From contig CM074857.1 in assembly GCA_037501455.1 (NCBI GenBank), positions 33,934,001 through 33,998,000 of the forward strand: 64,000 nt of DNA, read 5' to 3'. The DNA comes from Lantana camara (lineage: Eukaryota; Streptophyta; Magnoliopsida; Lamiales; Verbenaceae). Positions 48,976-61,100 of this stretch are shown one piece after another (position 1 is the first letter of the stretch; each line of letters begins with the position of its first letter). The notes beneath the pieces are model-generated. The model was given only the letters and a program-made list of their open reading frames with translations, made no database searches and was not told where the DNA came from. Position numbers and translations under genes: made by a program.

Positions 48976-51910
48976 TGTAACACCCCAAACGGGGTGCCAC
49001 ATCCCACGCACCGAGACCCGACCCCCATTTGAAATGGGAAGTCCATACACATGCCAAGTCACGGCGAACGGGGACTTACTCACTCGCTATGCTAGGCGGG
49101 AGCTAAAACCTTGAGACCAAATAAACAATTCAATAGGATAAGATACACTTGTGGAAGCATAGCATATAATCAGTTATCAATTCAGGTAGCAATTGACGGG
49201 TTCAATCTATCCCTAGAAGCCTGTCCTGAATCAGTAAAACATAATATTAGCATTTATACATGTTTCAATATGGCCTCATCAATTTACAATGTGCGTGTGC
49301 AAAGACTCTGAGTTAACCACAGGACTTGACAAACACAAAATCCCGCCTAGCACTCCAATCTGCAGCCAACAAGGTAACAAGAAATAGAAGAAGAGAGGGT
49401 CAGTCAAGCAACTGGTGAGGTGGATAGAATATAATAGATATATACACGATGCAATAAGTAGAGATGTACAATACAATAACAAGCTGCCTCGATCCGATAT
49501 AGCCTCAATTTTCAATAATAAACTATCATTTCCTTTAGTCTCAATTTTCAAGAACAAGACAATCATTTACTTTCAAGAACAATGGCGTATACCAGATTAA
49601 GAGTTTCAAGCAATCAGTGGGTACCGAGTTATACCCTTTCTCCAACCTTTACTCCATAGGACAAGAACAAGATCAAGAATAAGAACAATAACAAGAAACC
49701 ATCCTTTTTCCTCCAGGTGACGAAAGAGGTAGCTAACCCCTAACCATCCAAGAACACTCGAGTCATAACCCATTTCGATACTATGCTCCTTCGGCATCCA
49801 GTGCCGGTCACAGGCGACATGTAGTATCAAATACCTCTGATGATAGCACAGTCCTCCGTAGAGGTCTCGAGATAGATTTACTGTCAGCCCTTGCTTTCCC
49901 GGCTTCTCTTCCCAAGTTGCCTTGGGCCCTTACCCCACCGAAGCATGCGAGTGGGGCCCCATCGAAACATGCGAATGGGGATTTTCAAAAACAAGCACTC
50001 GGTTATGTAAAACATGCAAGAGACTTTCCATTTTCACAATTAAAGTCATGAACACACGCATAAGAATCTATATGTATAACCCATTTGTTACTTGAAATCC
50101 ATTTTCAATAAAAATCGAGAATATAGTAGTCAATCACGTATTTATTAGATAGGTATACATATATGTATAATAATTCACATGCGGGGAAACAATTGCAATT
50201 CATGTAGGCTATATGGGTATAGGTTGTTGGTTACAGCAAGAAGATAAACCTCACCTCTATCGATAAAGAAAGTAAGGATACAACTATGGAGCTTGCTCCT
50301 CGTCAACGGGAAGATGATCTGTGCAACAAGGACAAGTGTACGTGAGACACGACTCGTGTGAACCATTTAAGATGCATGGCAAAGTCATGATCAATATATT
50401 ATGTCATAACAATTAAGGAATGTCAAATAAGAGCATAATTATCAATAAACCAAGTATATAACTCATATAAGTCACATAAGGAAGCTAAGGAGTGAAAGAA
50501 ATGCAATAAGAGAGGTTTTGGTGAAGTTTGGCAAAATTGGACAGTTTTAGAAAATACTCAAGCTGTAGGAAAACTGGAATATCTTGAGTTCTAGAAGTTG
50601 GAATTAAGTTTTTCTTGTTGGGTTTGAAACTAGAGAAAAATACCTTTCCGATGATATATGGATCGTTTTCTAGTTCAAAATGAGGAGAAAATGGCATAAG
50701 CTTGAAGTTAGGCGAGTGCAGTTTTCCAGGAAAGTGGTGACACGTAAATGAATTGATCATAACTCAGAATTGGGAAATGATATTGAGATTATTCTAAGTG
50801 GAGATTTTTCTAGACTTCAAGAGGTTTCCAATGGTTTAAAAATCAGGTCAATCGGAGTTCGGATGAGGGAGTACCGGGCCAGGAAAAATACAAGGCAAAA
50901 TCTACCCGGCCGGGGAAAAAGAATACAGAAATTTCTCTGGACTAAAGTACCCGCCCGGGTACTTTTTCTTCATGAATTTACCCGCCCGGGTAGAGTGTTT
51001 TCAGCTGAAAACCGAGAAGAAACAGGGGAAAACAGGGGATGAAAGGAAAAGGGAGCGAAGTGGTCACCTAAGCATCCAATTTTGCAAAGATATATTTAAA
51101 ATCAAGTGTATTCATTCTATCACACACCAAAGCACACTTAGGAACATTCAAGGAGCAAATATACACCAAGAACTCATGCTTAATATTCATCATCTTCAAC
51201 CTCAAAACCCCATATATTTCATGATATTCAACTTCCATACACTTCAAGAATTCAAGCAAGGTTTCAAGTTCAATGATCATGGTCATGCTTCTAACCACAA
51301 ATAATCGAGGAATTGCATAACAAATCTCAAACCCTACTTAAATCATGACATCAAGAATTCATCAAAGTCTCAAGCTCTACCTTGAATGAAAGAAAAGATG
51401 GGGAAGATGAAGTGATGATGATGATGCTCCAAATTATGCAATTTCCCCTTGAAATCAAGCTTGAAAATTGATGAGATCCTTCCTTCCTTCTTTGGTGTTT
51501 TGATCGTGAGATGTGTGTGTGTGAGTGTGTGAGATTTTTGATGAAATATGATTAATGAAATGGAATGGAAGAGATAAAAGATATTTACATGATTCTTCCA
51601 AGACATTGCATGACTCATCACAATTTGCTCTTAAGTCCCCAAATTACTTAAGTTCTTACAATGAAATTCTATCTCATGTAATATGATCAATTAAGTCCAA
51701 GAATGGTTCATGCAATTTGGTCCACATATTTAAGAAAATGATCAATTAAGGACATAAAGGCAATTAAGTAACGTTCGCCAATTAATTCACGTATCAATTA
51801 GAAATAATTCATGTAATAATTCTCAAGTTGGCATAAATTTCACATAAACATATAAGAATATAATTCATACAATGTCATGTAATGTATAAAGAAAAAATCG
51901 GGGCGTTACA
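48976..51910 (-). mobile_element. Solo LTR 'F', chromovirus-type
   Basis: The TSD TTGTG is at 48971-48975 and 51911-51915. On the minus strand it runs from TGTAACGCCCC (51910) to GGGGTGTTACA (48976), 2935 bp. Layout: leader with CATCATCATC-type repeats, a donor-like CAAG|GTAGAG (51380), a palindrome array (50992-50872), the CAGT/ACTG hairpin (49414-49401) and the LTR end. No interior. Confidence 0.9.
50872..50992. repeat. Array of four palindromes, TACCC-GCCC-GGGTA type
   Basis: Copies start at 50872, 50903, 50948 and 50979 (31, 45, 31). The last two are both TACCCGCCCGGGTA. Confidence 0.85.
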
Positions 51911-51976
51911 TTGTGTGTGTTTGGGTATGTTTTCCGACATTGGAGGCGAAACTTGGAGTTACAGTCCGAGGTGGAG

Positions 51977-52098
51977 TTACAGTCCGATACCCCTTTTGTG
52001 ATTTAAATTGTTAACGTCCGTTACCTTGGCTCTTGGAGCGCCTGTTGCCGTTAACGCCCATTAACCATTTTTTCCTTGAAAGTGTTAACCCCCGTTAC
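51977..52098. repeat. Palindrome array in the 3' LTR of B
   Basis: Three clear copies at 52011, 52051 and 52085 (40, 34). At 51977, where the first copy should be, the sequence is TTACAGTCCGATAC, a corrupted copy that keeps the 34-bp phase. Confidence 0.8.
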
Positions 52099-54395
52099 CC
52101 TCCCTTTTGACTGGCCTACCATTTTGTTCTTTTATTCATTTCTATCTCGGTTTTATCCATCGTTACCTATACAAATGAACTCCAATTGACATGATATGCG
52201 AAATGTAGAAACTAAATTGAGTATCGAACATCTTCCAATTGGAATCACCTTAATATCATTTCTCATTTGTGAGTTATAATCATTTTAATTTGGTGTCGCC
52301 ACTTCACCGGGAATTTGCATTCATCCAACTTCGGGCCTACGCCATTTTCACCTCACTTTGAACCACGATTCGAGCCACATGCCATTATAATGGTATACTT
52401 GTCTAATTTTATATCCAACAAACAAAACCCAATTCCAACTTCTAGAACTTGAGATATTCCCATTTTTCTACAGCATGCGCAATTTCAAAAACTGTCAGCT
52501 CTTGTCAAAACTCGCCTAAATCCGTTCTCTTTCTTTCCTTCCACTCCCTCGGAATCCTTACGTGGTTTGAATGTATGTATACATGATTAATTGATATAAT
52601 ATGATATGTTTGCTTACTTATTTTAATTTTATGGTTTCATTTGATAAGTGTAAACATGACTTGAATGAATGAACGTTTAAATGACACATTTGAAACTTTC
52701 TTGTATCCTTTGCATCTCTTATGTATTTTTTAAACTCATGAATGCCCATGATTTGTTGTGATACGTTGTATTATGTGTTAGTTGTGGAGTGTCGATATGA
52801 TTTTGTCAGGAAACAAGCCAATATGCTATAACGTGGCTTATATGCTTTTATATGAAATGTTAAGTACTCTCTTACGTTCTTTCGATGTCCTAAATGAATC
52901 CTATTGCCTTTATATTAATTTTATATGTTGTAAACATGTTTCTATGTGTATTATGATCATTGTTTTAAGGATAGGGCTCGATTTGCTATGATTCATGACC
53001 AATATGGAACGGATGAACTTCAAACCTTCCTGTATTGTTTGAACTTGAATGATTGATCGTTTATGTACCGTTGTGACATGATTACCTATCTTATGCACTT
53101 TATACCATGAGTATTTTATCGTCGTGCGTCATAATTGGGTTCATATGTAGTCGTAAGTCTCACCAGCACACCATGTTGGTTCTTGTACAGTTTTCTCCAG
53201 GGCGGAGACGTGTCGGGTTCTTAGGCTTCTTTCAAGTCTTCTTTTCTTCTTGGTATTATTCGGTAAGGTGTAAGGTGGGTTTCTCTTCTGTTATCTAAAA
53301 TAACCTTATATACATTCAATGTGCAAAGTCTTAAGCCAAAATTTATATTATATGTATATCGAGTCGTTTTATGAGTAGATGACTTCAAATGTAAGCCTCC
53401 TTTTATGTTTGAACCCTACCTTATGATTTTGGTGAGATTATGTTATGTTCACGGGCCCAAGGACTTAGTGTATGTGGCGATCCGGGGAGGCAAGGGCCGA
53501 CGGTGATCCCATACACTAGTTCCAACCAAATTTATGACGAAACTGATCTCTTTCAGGAGTTTTAACAAGGAAAGGCTAACCGGGCTTTTGAGGATTCATA
53601 TACCTCACTAGCCACTATGTATGAGGTGGTCGGGTCTTGCAAACCCGTCTACCATGGAGGAAGAAGGTGTAGATGTATGATTTTGATCATGATATGTATG
53701 TGCACAAAAGACATGTATGATAATCAATGAATTATGTTATGAATACACGAGGAGAAGGTTGGAGATTGTGCACGCCCACTCGCCGGGCCATGAACCCTCA
53801 TGTTTAATATAAATGAATAGGATAGTTGTAAACCCGTAGATGTCTTTCTTTGTCTCACCCACTTGAGAAATCTTCTAAAACTTCATACGGGTTTATAGCT
53901 TGCATGTATGTGTTTAAATTTTGTGATATTTATATACTATGCCCGTTTTGTACCCACCGGTCTCCTATAGACTGAACCCGACTTTGTTTTCAGTTCTTTT
54001 GCAGGTTTTGGGAGTGCTAGGCGGGATTTTGGGTCTGCCAAGTCGTGGGGTCAAGTTTGAGTCAGACTACACGCATATTGTAATTGATTAAGTTATGCAT
54101 TGAATGTATGAAATATCATGATTGTACTTTGTGATTTTGGGACTAGGTATTTATGTTAGTTGAACCCGTCACTTGCTGCTTATGTTGTGACTGAACTTAT
54201 GATTTGCTTCTGCATGTGAATTTAATTTTGGTTAATTGCTTATTTGGTTTCGAAGTTTATCCCCGCCTAGCATAGTGTGTGAGTGGTCTCCCGTTCGCTA
54301 TGATTCGGATTCGGGTACGGACTTCCCATTTCGTAATCGAGTTTGGGTTATAGTGCGGGGGATGTGGCGCCTTCCGTCTGGGGTGCTACATTTCA

Positions 54396-54691
54396 ATACA
54401 TAGATTATAGTACTAGCATACTCACTAATCTGATTTGTACCTAAGACTGGTGTGAATACATTCTAGAGGGCTTCTGCTTTGATATCTAGAAGAAAGTAAC
54501 CAATTAAGGAACGAGATTTTCATTACCGCGTGAAGAACGTTTGAGGGTGGCTCAAAGCGTTTCAAGAAAGCTTGTAGTAGAGTAAGTTACTGAGAAACTT
54601 GAGTTTCGAAATAAAAATTGCACGCCAACAATTCCTTACAGGAAAAACTTTTAAATTCCCGCTGCGTATCACACCCATTTTTCCAACAATA
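54396..54691 (+). mobile_element. 5' LTR of copia I, part after element B
   Basis: The LTR continues after the B target site and ends with CGCTGCGTATCAC...TTTTTCCAACA, the usual look of a copia LTR end just before a PBS. The PBS itself is missing. Confidence 0.65.
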
Positions 54692-54884
54692 AACATGCAA
54701 AGCACATCAAGAGGAAGTTTCACATTATACGAAATTATGTGGAACGTGGAGAAGTAGCAGTAGTAAAAATTACCTCAGTAAATAATCTAGCAGCTCCCTT
54801 CACTGAAACTTTGACGCAAACGAGTTTTGATACTCATGTAGAAGGGATGGGACTTAGATGTGTAGCTAATTGGATTTAGGGCAA
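54692..54884 (+). pseudogene. RNase H tail of copia I (rest of the interior deleted)
   Basis: The plus strand encodes the last about 60 residues of a copia RNase H region: HAKHIKRKFHIIR, VERGEVAVVKITSVNNL and GMGLRCVANWI, then a stop. It follows the 5' LTR end directly, so PBS, gag, protease, integrase, RT and most of RNase H were lost in one or more deletions. A polypurine-like GGGCAAGTGGAAG lies between it and the 3' LTR. Confidence 0.8.
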
Positions 54885-54896
54885 GTGGAAGATTAT

Positions 54897-56435
54897 TGGG
54901 ATTAATGCCCTGAAAATCCAATTATATTGTAAATATTTTGAATTAATGAAACTGAAATTATTACAAGTTATGAATATTTTATGTATTTAATAAATAATGA
55001 CATGTGATGGTATTTTTATATGAAATGTGTGTCATAGAAAAAGACTTTAAATACCCGAAATCAAGTTCTAGTCGGTATGAAAAGAAAATATTATTATCGA
55101 GACTATAATGTGTTATATAAGACGATTAGTCGATTTGCATTGGACTCATAATCCTGGCAGTGTTTCGACTTTAGGCATGTAATATTAATCACTGTGATTT
55201 ACTCAGAAGTGAGGTCTTGGTAACGTGTGGCCAAAATAATTTGTACATTTGGTGATTGTATGAAATGTGCTAAAAAGGAATAATGATCGAGGAATCTGTG
55301 GCCTTGATGGAAGGTTAAAAGATATCCTTGAAATAGATTTGCAAAAGTTTAAATGAAAACCTTGGCCAAAGTACTTTTTGTGTGCGTCACCGAAGTTGTA
55401 TGTGTTTCACATACATGGAATTTGGACTTAAGGCGAATCAAGATATTTTAGATTGGAAGTGAAAAATAAATGATAGTAGTATTGATTTATTTTTCATAGA
55501 CATTTGTACGGAGTAAAATGCAAAATTATTCTAGATCGAGAAATTTGTGAATAATTTAATTAATTTTAGAGTGAAAAAATATTTATTTAGTGAAATTAAA
55601 TATTGTTAAACGGTAATCAATTATTGTCATGAGATGATAATAGATTGACCCATTTTGTCCTAAAACTAATTAGTCCTGCAGATCCCTCTACAAGCCCCAA
55701 CGAATACCTAAGAGAAAATATTAAAATGAGAGAGAGAAATAAAATTTCAAAATGTTTTAAAATAGGCAAAATAAATCTAATTTCAAAGAGTTGGAAATGT
55801 CCGAAATCTTATTTTGGAGAGAATAAAAATTTTCAAAATTAAAAAAAAAAAAAATCAGTATTTGATGATGTGGCAGCTGAATAAATCAAATTTCAAAGAG
55901 TTGGAAATGCCCGAAATCTTATTTTGGAGAAAATAAATTTTTTTAAAAATTTCAAAAAAAAAAAAAATCGATTTTTCATGACGTGGCAGCTGACCTGTCA
56001 CGCCATGTCAGCAGGCCAGGCACCATCTGGCGCTGATTGGGCGCCGTGTGGCATGCCTCATGGGCGGATAGGATCGCGCCATGTCTCGTGGGTCAGCGGC
56101 CCAGATCTGGTTTGAAAATAGACCGAGTCAATGTACGGGTTCAGATATGGGTCGGGCATGGCCGGGTCGGTTTGAACGACCCATACGCGTGGCATGATAA
56201 AAGGTTGCCAAGTGGCGAAAGGTCCAGACCACTTTGAACTGACCGGTCCATTTCTGAACTGGTCTGGAGATTGAATCGTCCGTTCGAACCGGACCGGCCT
56301 GACACGCGACAGCTGCTTGTGGATGCATGCGTTTCACACATGCCAAGCACACAACCTTCACATGGGCGGTGCGTGTGGGCCCCGTTTGGCCCGTGCTTGG
56401 CGCCGTCGTACTCGTGGTGGCATGGGCTTCACGAC
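54897..56435 (+). mobile_element. 3' LTR of copia I, cut by LTR E
   Basis: It starts TGGGATTAATGCCC. An AT-rich first kilobase includes a tandem duplication (about 55779-55892 and 55889-55975, each ending in an A run). Then comes a sharply GC-rich block (about 55985-56435) with GTGGCAGCTGAC and clustered GACCGGTCC/GGTCCAGACC words. It ends where LTR E begins at 56436. Confidence 0.65.
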
Positions 56436-56743
56436 TGTGACGCCCCGAGTTTTCGTCGTTCAGGTACGTGTGCCTTACGTGTGAGTTTGAGAGTTAGAAT
56501 CTGTTTTTGCATGCTTATTTGATCAATATGCCTATGTGAATAAGTGAATATGTGATTTAAATGTTATGTGAGAATTTTAATTTAATCTTTCATTTCTTAT
56601 CATGGTACATTCATACTCCATAATTCATACATTTCATAAATTTATCATAATTATACATATATATATATATCCCTACTTAAATTAATTTCATGAAATAAGT
56701 GGTTATATATATATGCATTTATTCATAACTTCATGAGGTATGC

Positions 56744-56782
<39 letters not shown>

Positions 56783-56802
56783 TACAAACTCATACAAATA
56801 AA

Positions 56803-56852
<50 letters not shown>

Positions 56853-58135
56853 CATAATATCTACTTTATCACTTTATACATATAAATGATATATCTATAC
56901 ATATATTACATACATAATATCTTATACATTAATTTACAAGAACTCACACACAAACACATACAAAATCTCTAACACTTTTTCTTTCACTCTTCACACACAC
57001 CTTCCTTTGATTCAAGAACAAGAAGGAGGAATCATCATTCCATCATCAAGTTTTCATCATCTCCACCATATCATCATCTCCATTTCTTCCTTTTCATTTC
57101 AAGGTTGGTATATATGTATATATATTTGTGTGTGAATGTATTGAATAGTAAGGGTTTGGAGATTTGAAATTGTGTTTATGTTCTTAAGCATGAATATATG
57201 AATATATATCAGTGTATCCTTGAATTTATTGCATGAATACCTTGGTTGTTGGTTTAATAAATGATATGGTATGAATGGGATTTTAAATGTTGAGTTTTGA
57301 TTGATATAAGTGCCTATATATGTGTTTTATTTTGCCTAATTGATAAATAAGATGTGTATATGTGTTATAAACTTGTATTGGTTTGCATTTTCATGTTTAA
57401 ACTTGATTTGGTTGGTTTTGTTGCTTGATCCGAAAGTCCCATGCCATGCCCTATTTTTCGTGCTTTAGTTCCTGGTCGGGAGCCTTTTTAGTTCATTTTT
57501 TTTATCCTGGCCGGGATCCCCCTAAAAATTGAAATATTTTGCTCTCGTTAAAACTGTCCAGGCTGGGACACTTTTTAGTTAATTTTTTATCCCGGCCGGG
57601 ACCCCTTACAGATTTTTAAATCCAACCTAGGATCCCAGCCTGGTGAATTTTATCTCGGCCGGGATTGTGTAAAAATTTTATAAACTTTGCTCTCGTTAAA
57701 AACGTCCAGGCCGGGACACTTTTCAGTTCAATTTCAGTCCCCCGGGAGGGTGTGGCAGGAGGGTTACGGGATAGGGTGTCCCGGCCGGGACCCCTTTTGA
57801 GCTAAATTTAATCCTGGTCGGGATGGAAGCCTGGGAGTTCATTTTGTGCATTTTTATTCAATTCATGTCTTTTATTCGTTTACTCTCGATTCATGGCTTC
57901 TTGTGAATTAATTATGAATTGTCCATAATTGTCTCATTGATTTTAACATCTCATGACATGCATTCATATGTCATTTTTCCATTAATTGGCTCATATGTCT
58001 AGAGTCTCATGTACCCTCGTGTTTCTTGTAAATAGTTCGATCAGGTTGTGGAGGAGCAAGGTCCTTAGGCTTCTCTTTCCCGTTCTCTTATCAAGGTCAG
58101 GTTTTATTCGTAGTTAATTAGAACCCTAATATCTT
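56436..58135 (+). mobile_element. LTR 'E', chromovirus-type, 3' end missing
   Basis: It starts TGTGACGCCCCGAG, close to the C LTR start. Two (TA)n tracts (56740-56780, 56806-56850), a leader with CATCATC repeats, a donor-like CAAG|GTTGG (57104), a large palindrome array (57469-57824) and an acceptor region follow. From about 58135 the sequence switches to the minus-strand LTR of H, so the last part of E is lost. The junction is approximate. Confidence 0.75.
57469..57824. repeat. Array of about ten palindromes, GTCCC-GGCC-GGGAC type
   Basis: Copies start at 57469, 57504, 57556, 57589, 57620 (weak), 57652, 57704, 57737, 57778 and 57811, with an extra weak one at 57632. They form five pairs with inner distances 35, 33, 32, 33 and 33. 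The best copy is GTCCCGGCCGGGAC at 57778-57791. Confidence 0.85.
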
Positions 58136-61100
58136 GTGTGCCTAACTTAAAATGACCACAAGGAGGAGTAGATAACAATTATGGACTTACCTTTCAAGTT
58201 TGAGGAGGTTTGAAGGTGAGATGAGCTCAATCTCACAAGGTGTGAATAGTGGGTCTTCTTTTCCTCCTTTCTCTTCTTTTTCTTCCTTTGGCTGAATTTG
58301 GGCCCCGGGGGGGGGGGGGGGGGGGGGGGGGGGGTTGGTTCGGTTGGGGGCTGATTAGGGAGAGAGAGGAGTGAATCTAGGTGTATATTAGTCAAGGGTT
58401 AGGGCTTTGTAACAGCCCTACTCAGGGCCAAGTCGAGAAAGGTAAGTAAAGGGTAACTCAGGAAGCGTTTATAATCTCGATCCCTATTAATTCACTTCCT
58501 GCATTGCATTTTATGTGACTTATGTGCTTTTATGTGTTACATTTTTACTAAATGTTCATAGATTTAATTCTGTTCTCTTTTCAACTCATACCTCGAAACT
58601 CTTTTCATAAAATCCTAGAATTCTAGTAATCATTCCTTTCTAGCACCTAAAAACCCTTCATATGCTTCAAAACCCATTCCTACAGTTTTAGGTTGGAAAT
58701 TACGAAAATACCCCTACAGCTCAAAAATATTCCTACATCTCCCGAAACACTTTCACTACACAATATTTTAATCAAAATAATCCTCACAATATTTCGAGGA
58801 TCGTGATACTCTCCTTAAACCATAATTCCCATCCTAACTCCCAAAAACCGGCAAAAACCCTAGCTTATGATTCGATCATCAATAAATCCTTATTCATCTA
58901 CCTTTTGATATTCAAAATTATAACCAAAACAACCCTCAAATTATTTCATGAATTTTCAAGCATTTACCAAAAACTCGATTTCACCCATAGCATATTTATA
59001 AATATTTTCCTATTTAAAAATCATCATTTTATTTTAAAATAATTAGATTTTATTCAATAGTCGAAATTATACTTATAACGATCCTTGAATTTTTCTCTAC
59101 AATATAGTGATTTTTCCAAACTTTAAACTTTATCATGGCTTCGTTTATATAATTTTTCCTATGATTTTCATCATCTTCAATGTTCATAATTTATAAACGA
59201 AAACTCCAAATATTTCATGTTTATAACTAAAACGAAGCTCATTTTTCACTCATTCTTTCATTAATTCACTACATCAAAATTTTACCTCTCGACTCTTGAA
59301 TAAATTTTTTATTATTTTTACATTTATTTTTATTCCAAATGACATCATCCATGACCTCATGCTCTTCTAGAAGAATTAAACAAATGAGCATGATTTCTCC
59401 ACATTTCTTAGTTAATTACCTAGCATTTGTTCAACATATTATTTAACCACATCTCCAATTTAATTACCAAGCATTTGTTGAAATCTTAGGCAACCACATC
59501 TCCCATAAACTTTCATTTATTGCTTAGAAACCCCTCATGACTACCTATAAATACCCCCCTTAAGCCTCATTTATACCTCACAATTCAACACACAAAAATC
59601 ACTCTCTCCCTCCCCCATTCTCATGCCAACCCCTCTCTCTCTCTCTCTAAGGTATGTTTTCTTCTATTATTTCATGCTTTATATAATGTTCTTAGTATAG
59701 AAATAATAGTAGCATGCCTAGGATTAATTAAATTATGCTTTAGGAATTTATTTTATGAAATATGTGCATAGTTATTAGTTTAAATATAATGTGTGCACAT
59801 TATGGAATTTTATTTAATTACATGCATAAATTATGATATGATATAATGATATTATGTATATAAATGCTTATGATCTTGTTCATGCTTAGAGTAATTTATT
59901 TAGAATTATTTTTCATAGAAAGTTCATATATTTTGCTATATTATGCTTTAATCTTATGTTATGAATATGAATGTGATAGAACATGTTACACACCCTCTTT
60001 GAATATTCTAATAAGCTCAAGAACATGTTCATAATGTTCTTGAATATGTGAGTGTGCATGTGTGTGCCGTGATCAATGTGTGTGTGTGTGTGAATTTGAT
60101 TTTGTGTTATAAAGTGTTTAATTCACATGAAATTGAATAGTAAATGTTTTCAATAGTAATTTTGACTTTTGGGTCAACCAAAACACCATTAATTTCGAAA
60201 TTATTATAAAAATAATTATAAAATAAGTTTTGGAATTTTTAAAGAAATATTTTTCCCAAATTTTTCCAAAATCGGTAAACTATGTAATATTTTTCAAAAG
60301 ATAACCTACATTGTCAAATTAAACCTTGAATTTCATTTCAAACCTTACAATTAGAATTATAATATAGTTAATAAATATTTGATTAGTTAAAGATCCCATA
60401 AACCCTGAATCTATTAATTAAACGGGTAAATTTAGGGTTTACTGGGAAATCTTTAACGCAATACATAATGTGTACCTTCGATAATTATTTTGTTACAATA
60501 TTGTGTGAAACTAGGTTAGTTAGGAACTAAGAACCTAGTTCTAAGTCCATAATAGTTATTACTTTCAGGCGAACATAGCATCGAAGAGTGGAATCCTCAC
60601 ACTTCCACTTAAGTCTCTGTACCGGTGAGGGTTTTAAATCTTTTCAACTGAAATCATGACAAAATACTTTACTTTATTTTCTTGAATTTCCTTTCAAGTT
60701 ATTCTTCCCTTTATGGGAAAATAATTCTCGTTAATTATTGAAAACATACATTTACCCGAAAAGTACTTAGTACTTTCTTACGGGTAAATATTCTCGTCTT
60801 GCAAGCAAAGTTATTGTTTTTCCTATGGGCCCGGTGGTCTTGGTAGAAGTAGTAGTCCGGGAGGCACGGGCCAAGGTCTACTATTATACCAGCCGCCAAC
60901 TAGATCTTGGTGGTGGTCTAACTGGAGGTTAGTTATTCCACGCCAAGTGACGGGAAAAGGTACGTCCCTCCCAAATTCATGTATATCGTCACTAGGGGTA
61001 GCTCCCTGAGGTGACACTGGAGGAAGAAGGATGGTATTGTTGTATTTCTTTTTACTGAGTAACGGCATCTTGATCAATGTCGTTACGAATATTCTTGGTT

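Larger units (their letters stand above)
38170..54390 (+). mobile_element. Element B: LARD-like non-autonomous gypsy element with two nested solo LTRs
   Basis: The TSD TTTCA is at 38165-38169 and 54391-54395. LTRs (38170-44680 and 48195-54390, each about 3.25 kb without insertions) flank a 3514-bp interior that starts with a PBS and ends with a polypurine tract but has no recognisable retroviral protein. Long LTRs with a non-coding interior fit a LARD, mobilised in trans. LTR divergence of several percent makes it older than A. Without nests the element is about 10 kb. Confidence 0.9.
48195..54390 (+). repeat. 3' LTR of B, interrupted by solo LTR F
   Basis: It starts TGTAACACCCC and ends GGGTGCTACA; F occupies 48976-51910. 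The rest matches the 5' LTR through the end. The donor-like CTAAG|GTAACC lies near 48747. Confidence 0.9.

Noticed and set aside
58147..58395. Proline-run frame on the minus strand
   Set aside because: It reads through the 28-base G/C run and has no other protein character.
58397..58407. Telomeric repeat
   Set aside because: Only a single TTAGGG-like unit, with no array.
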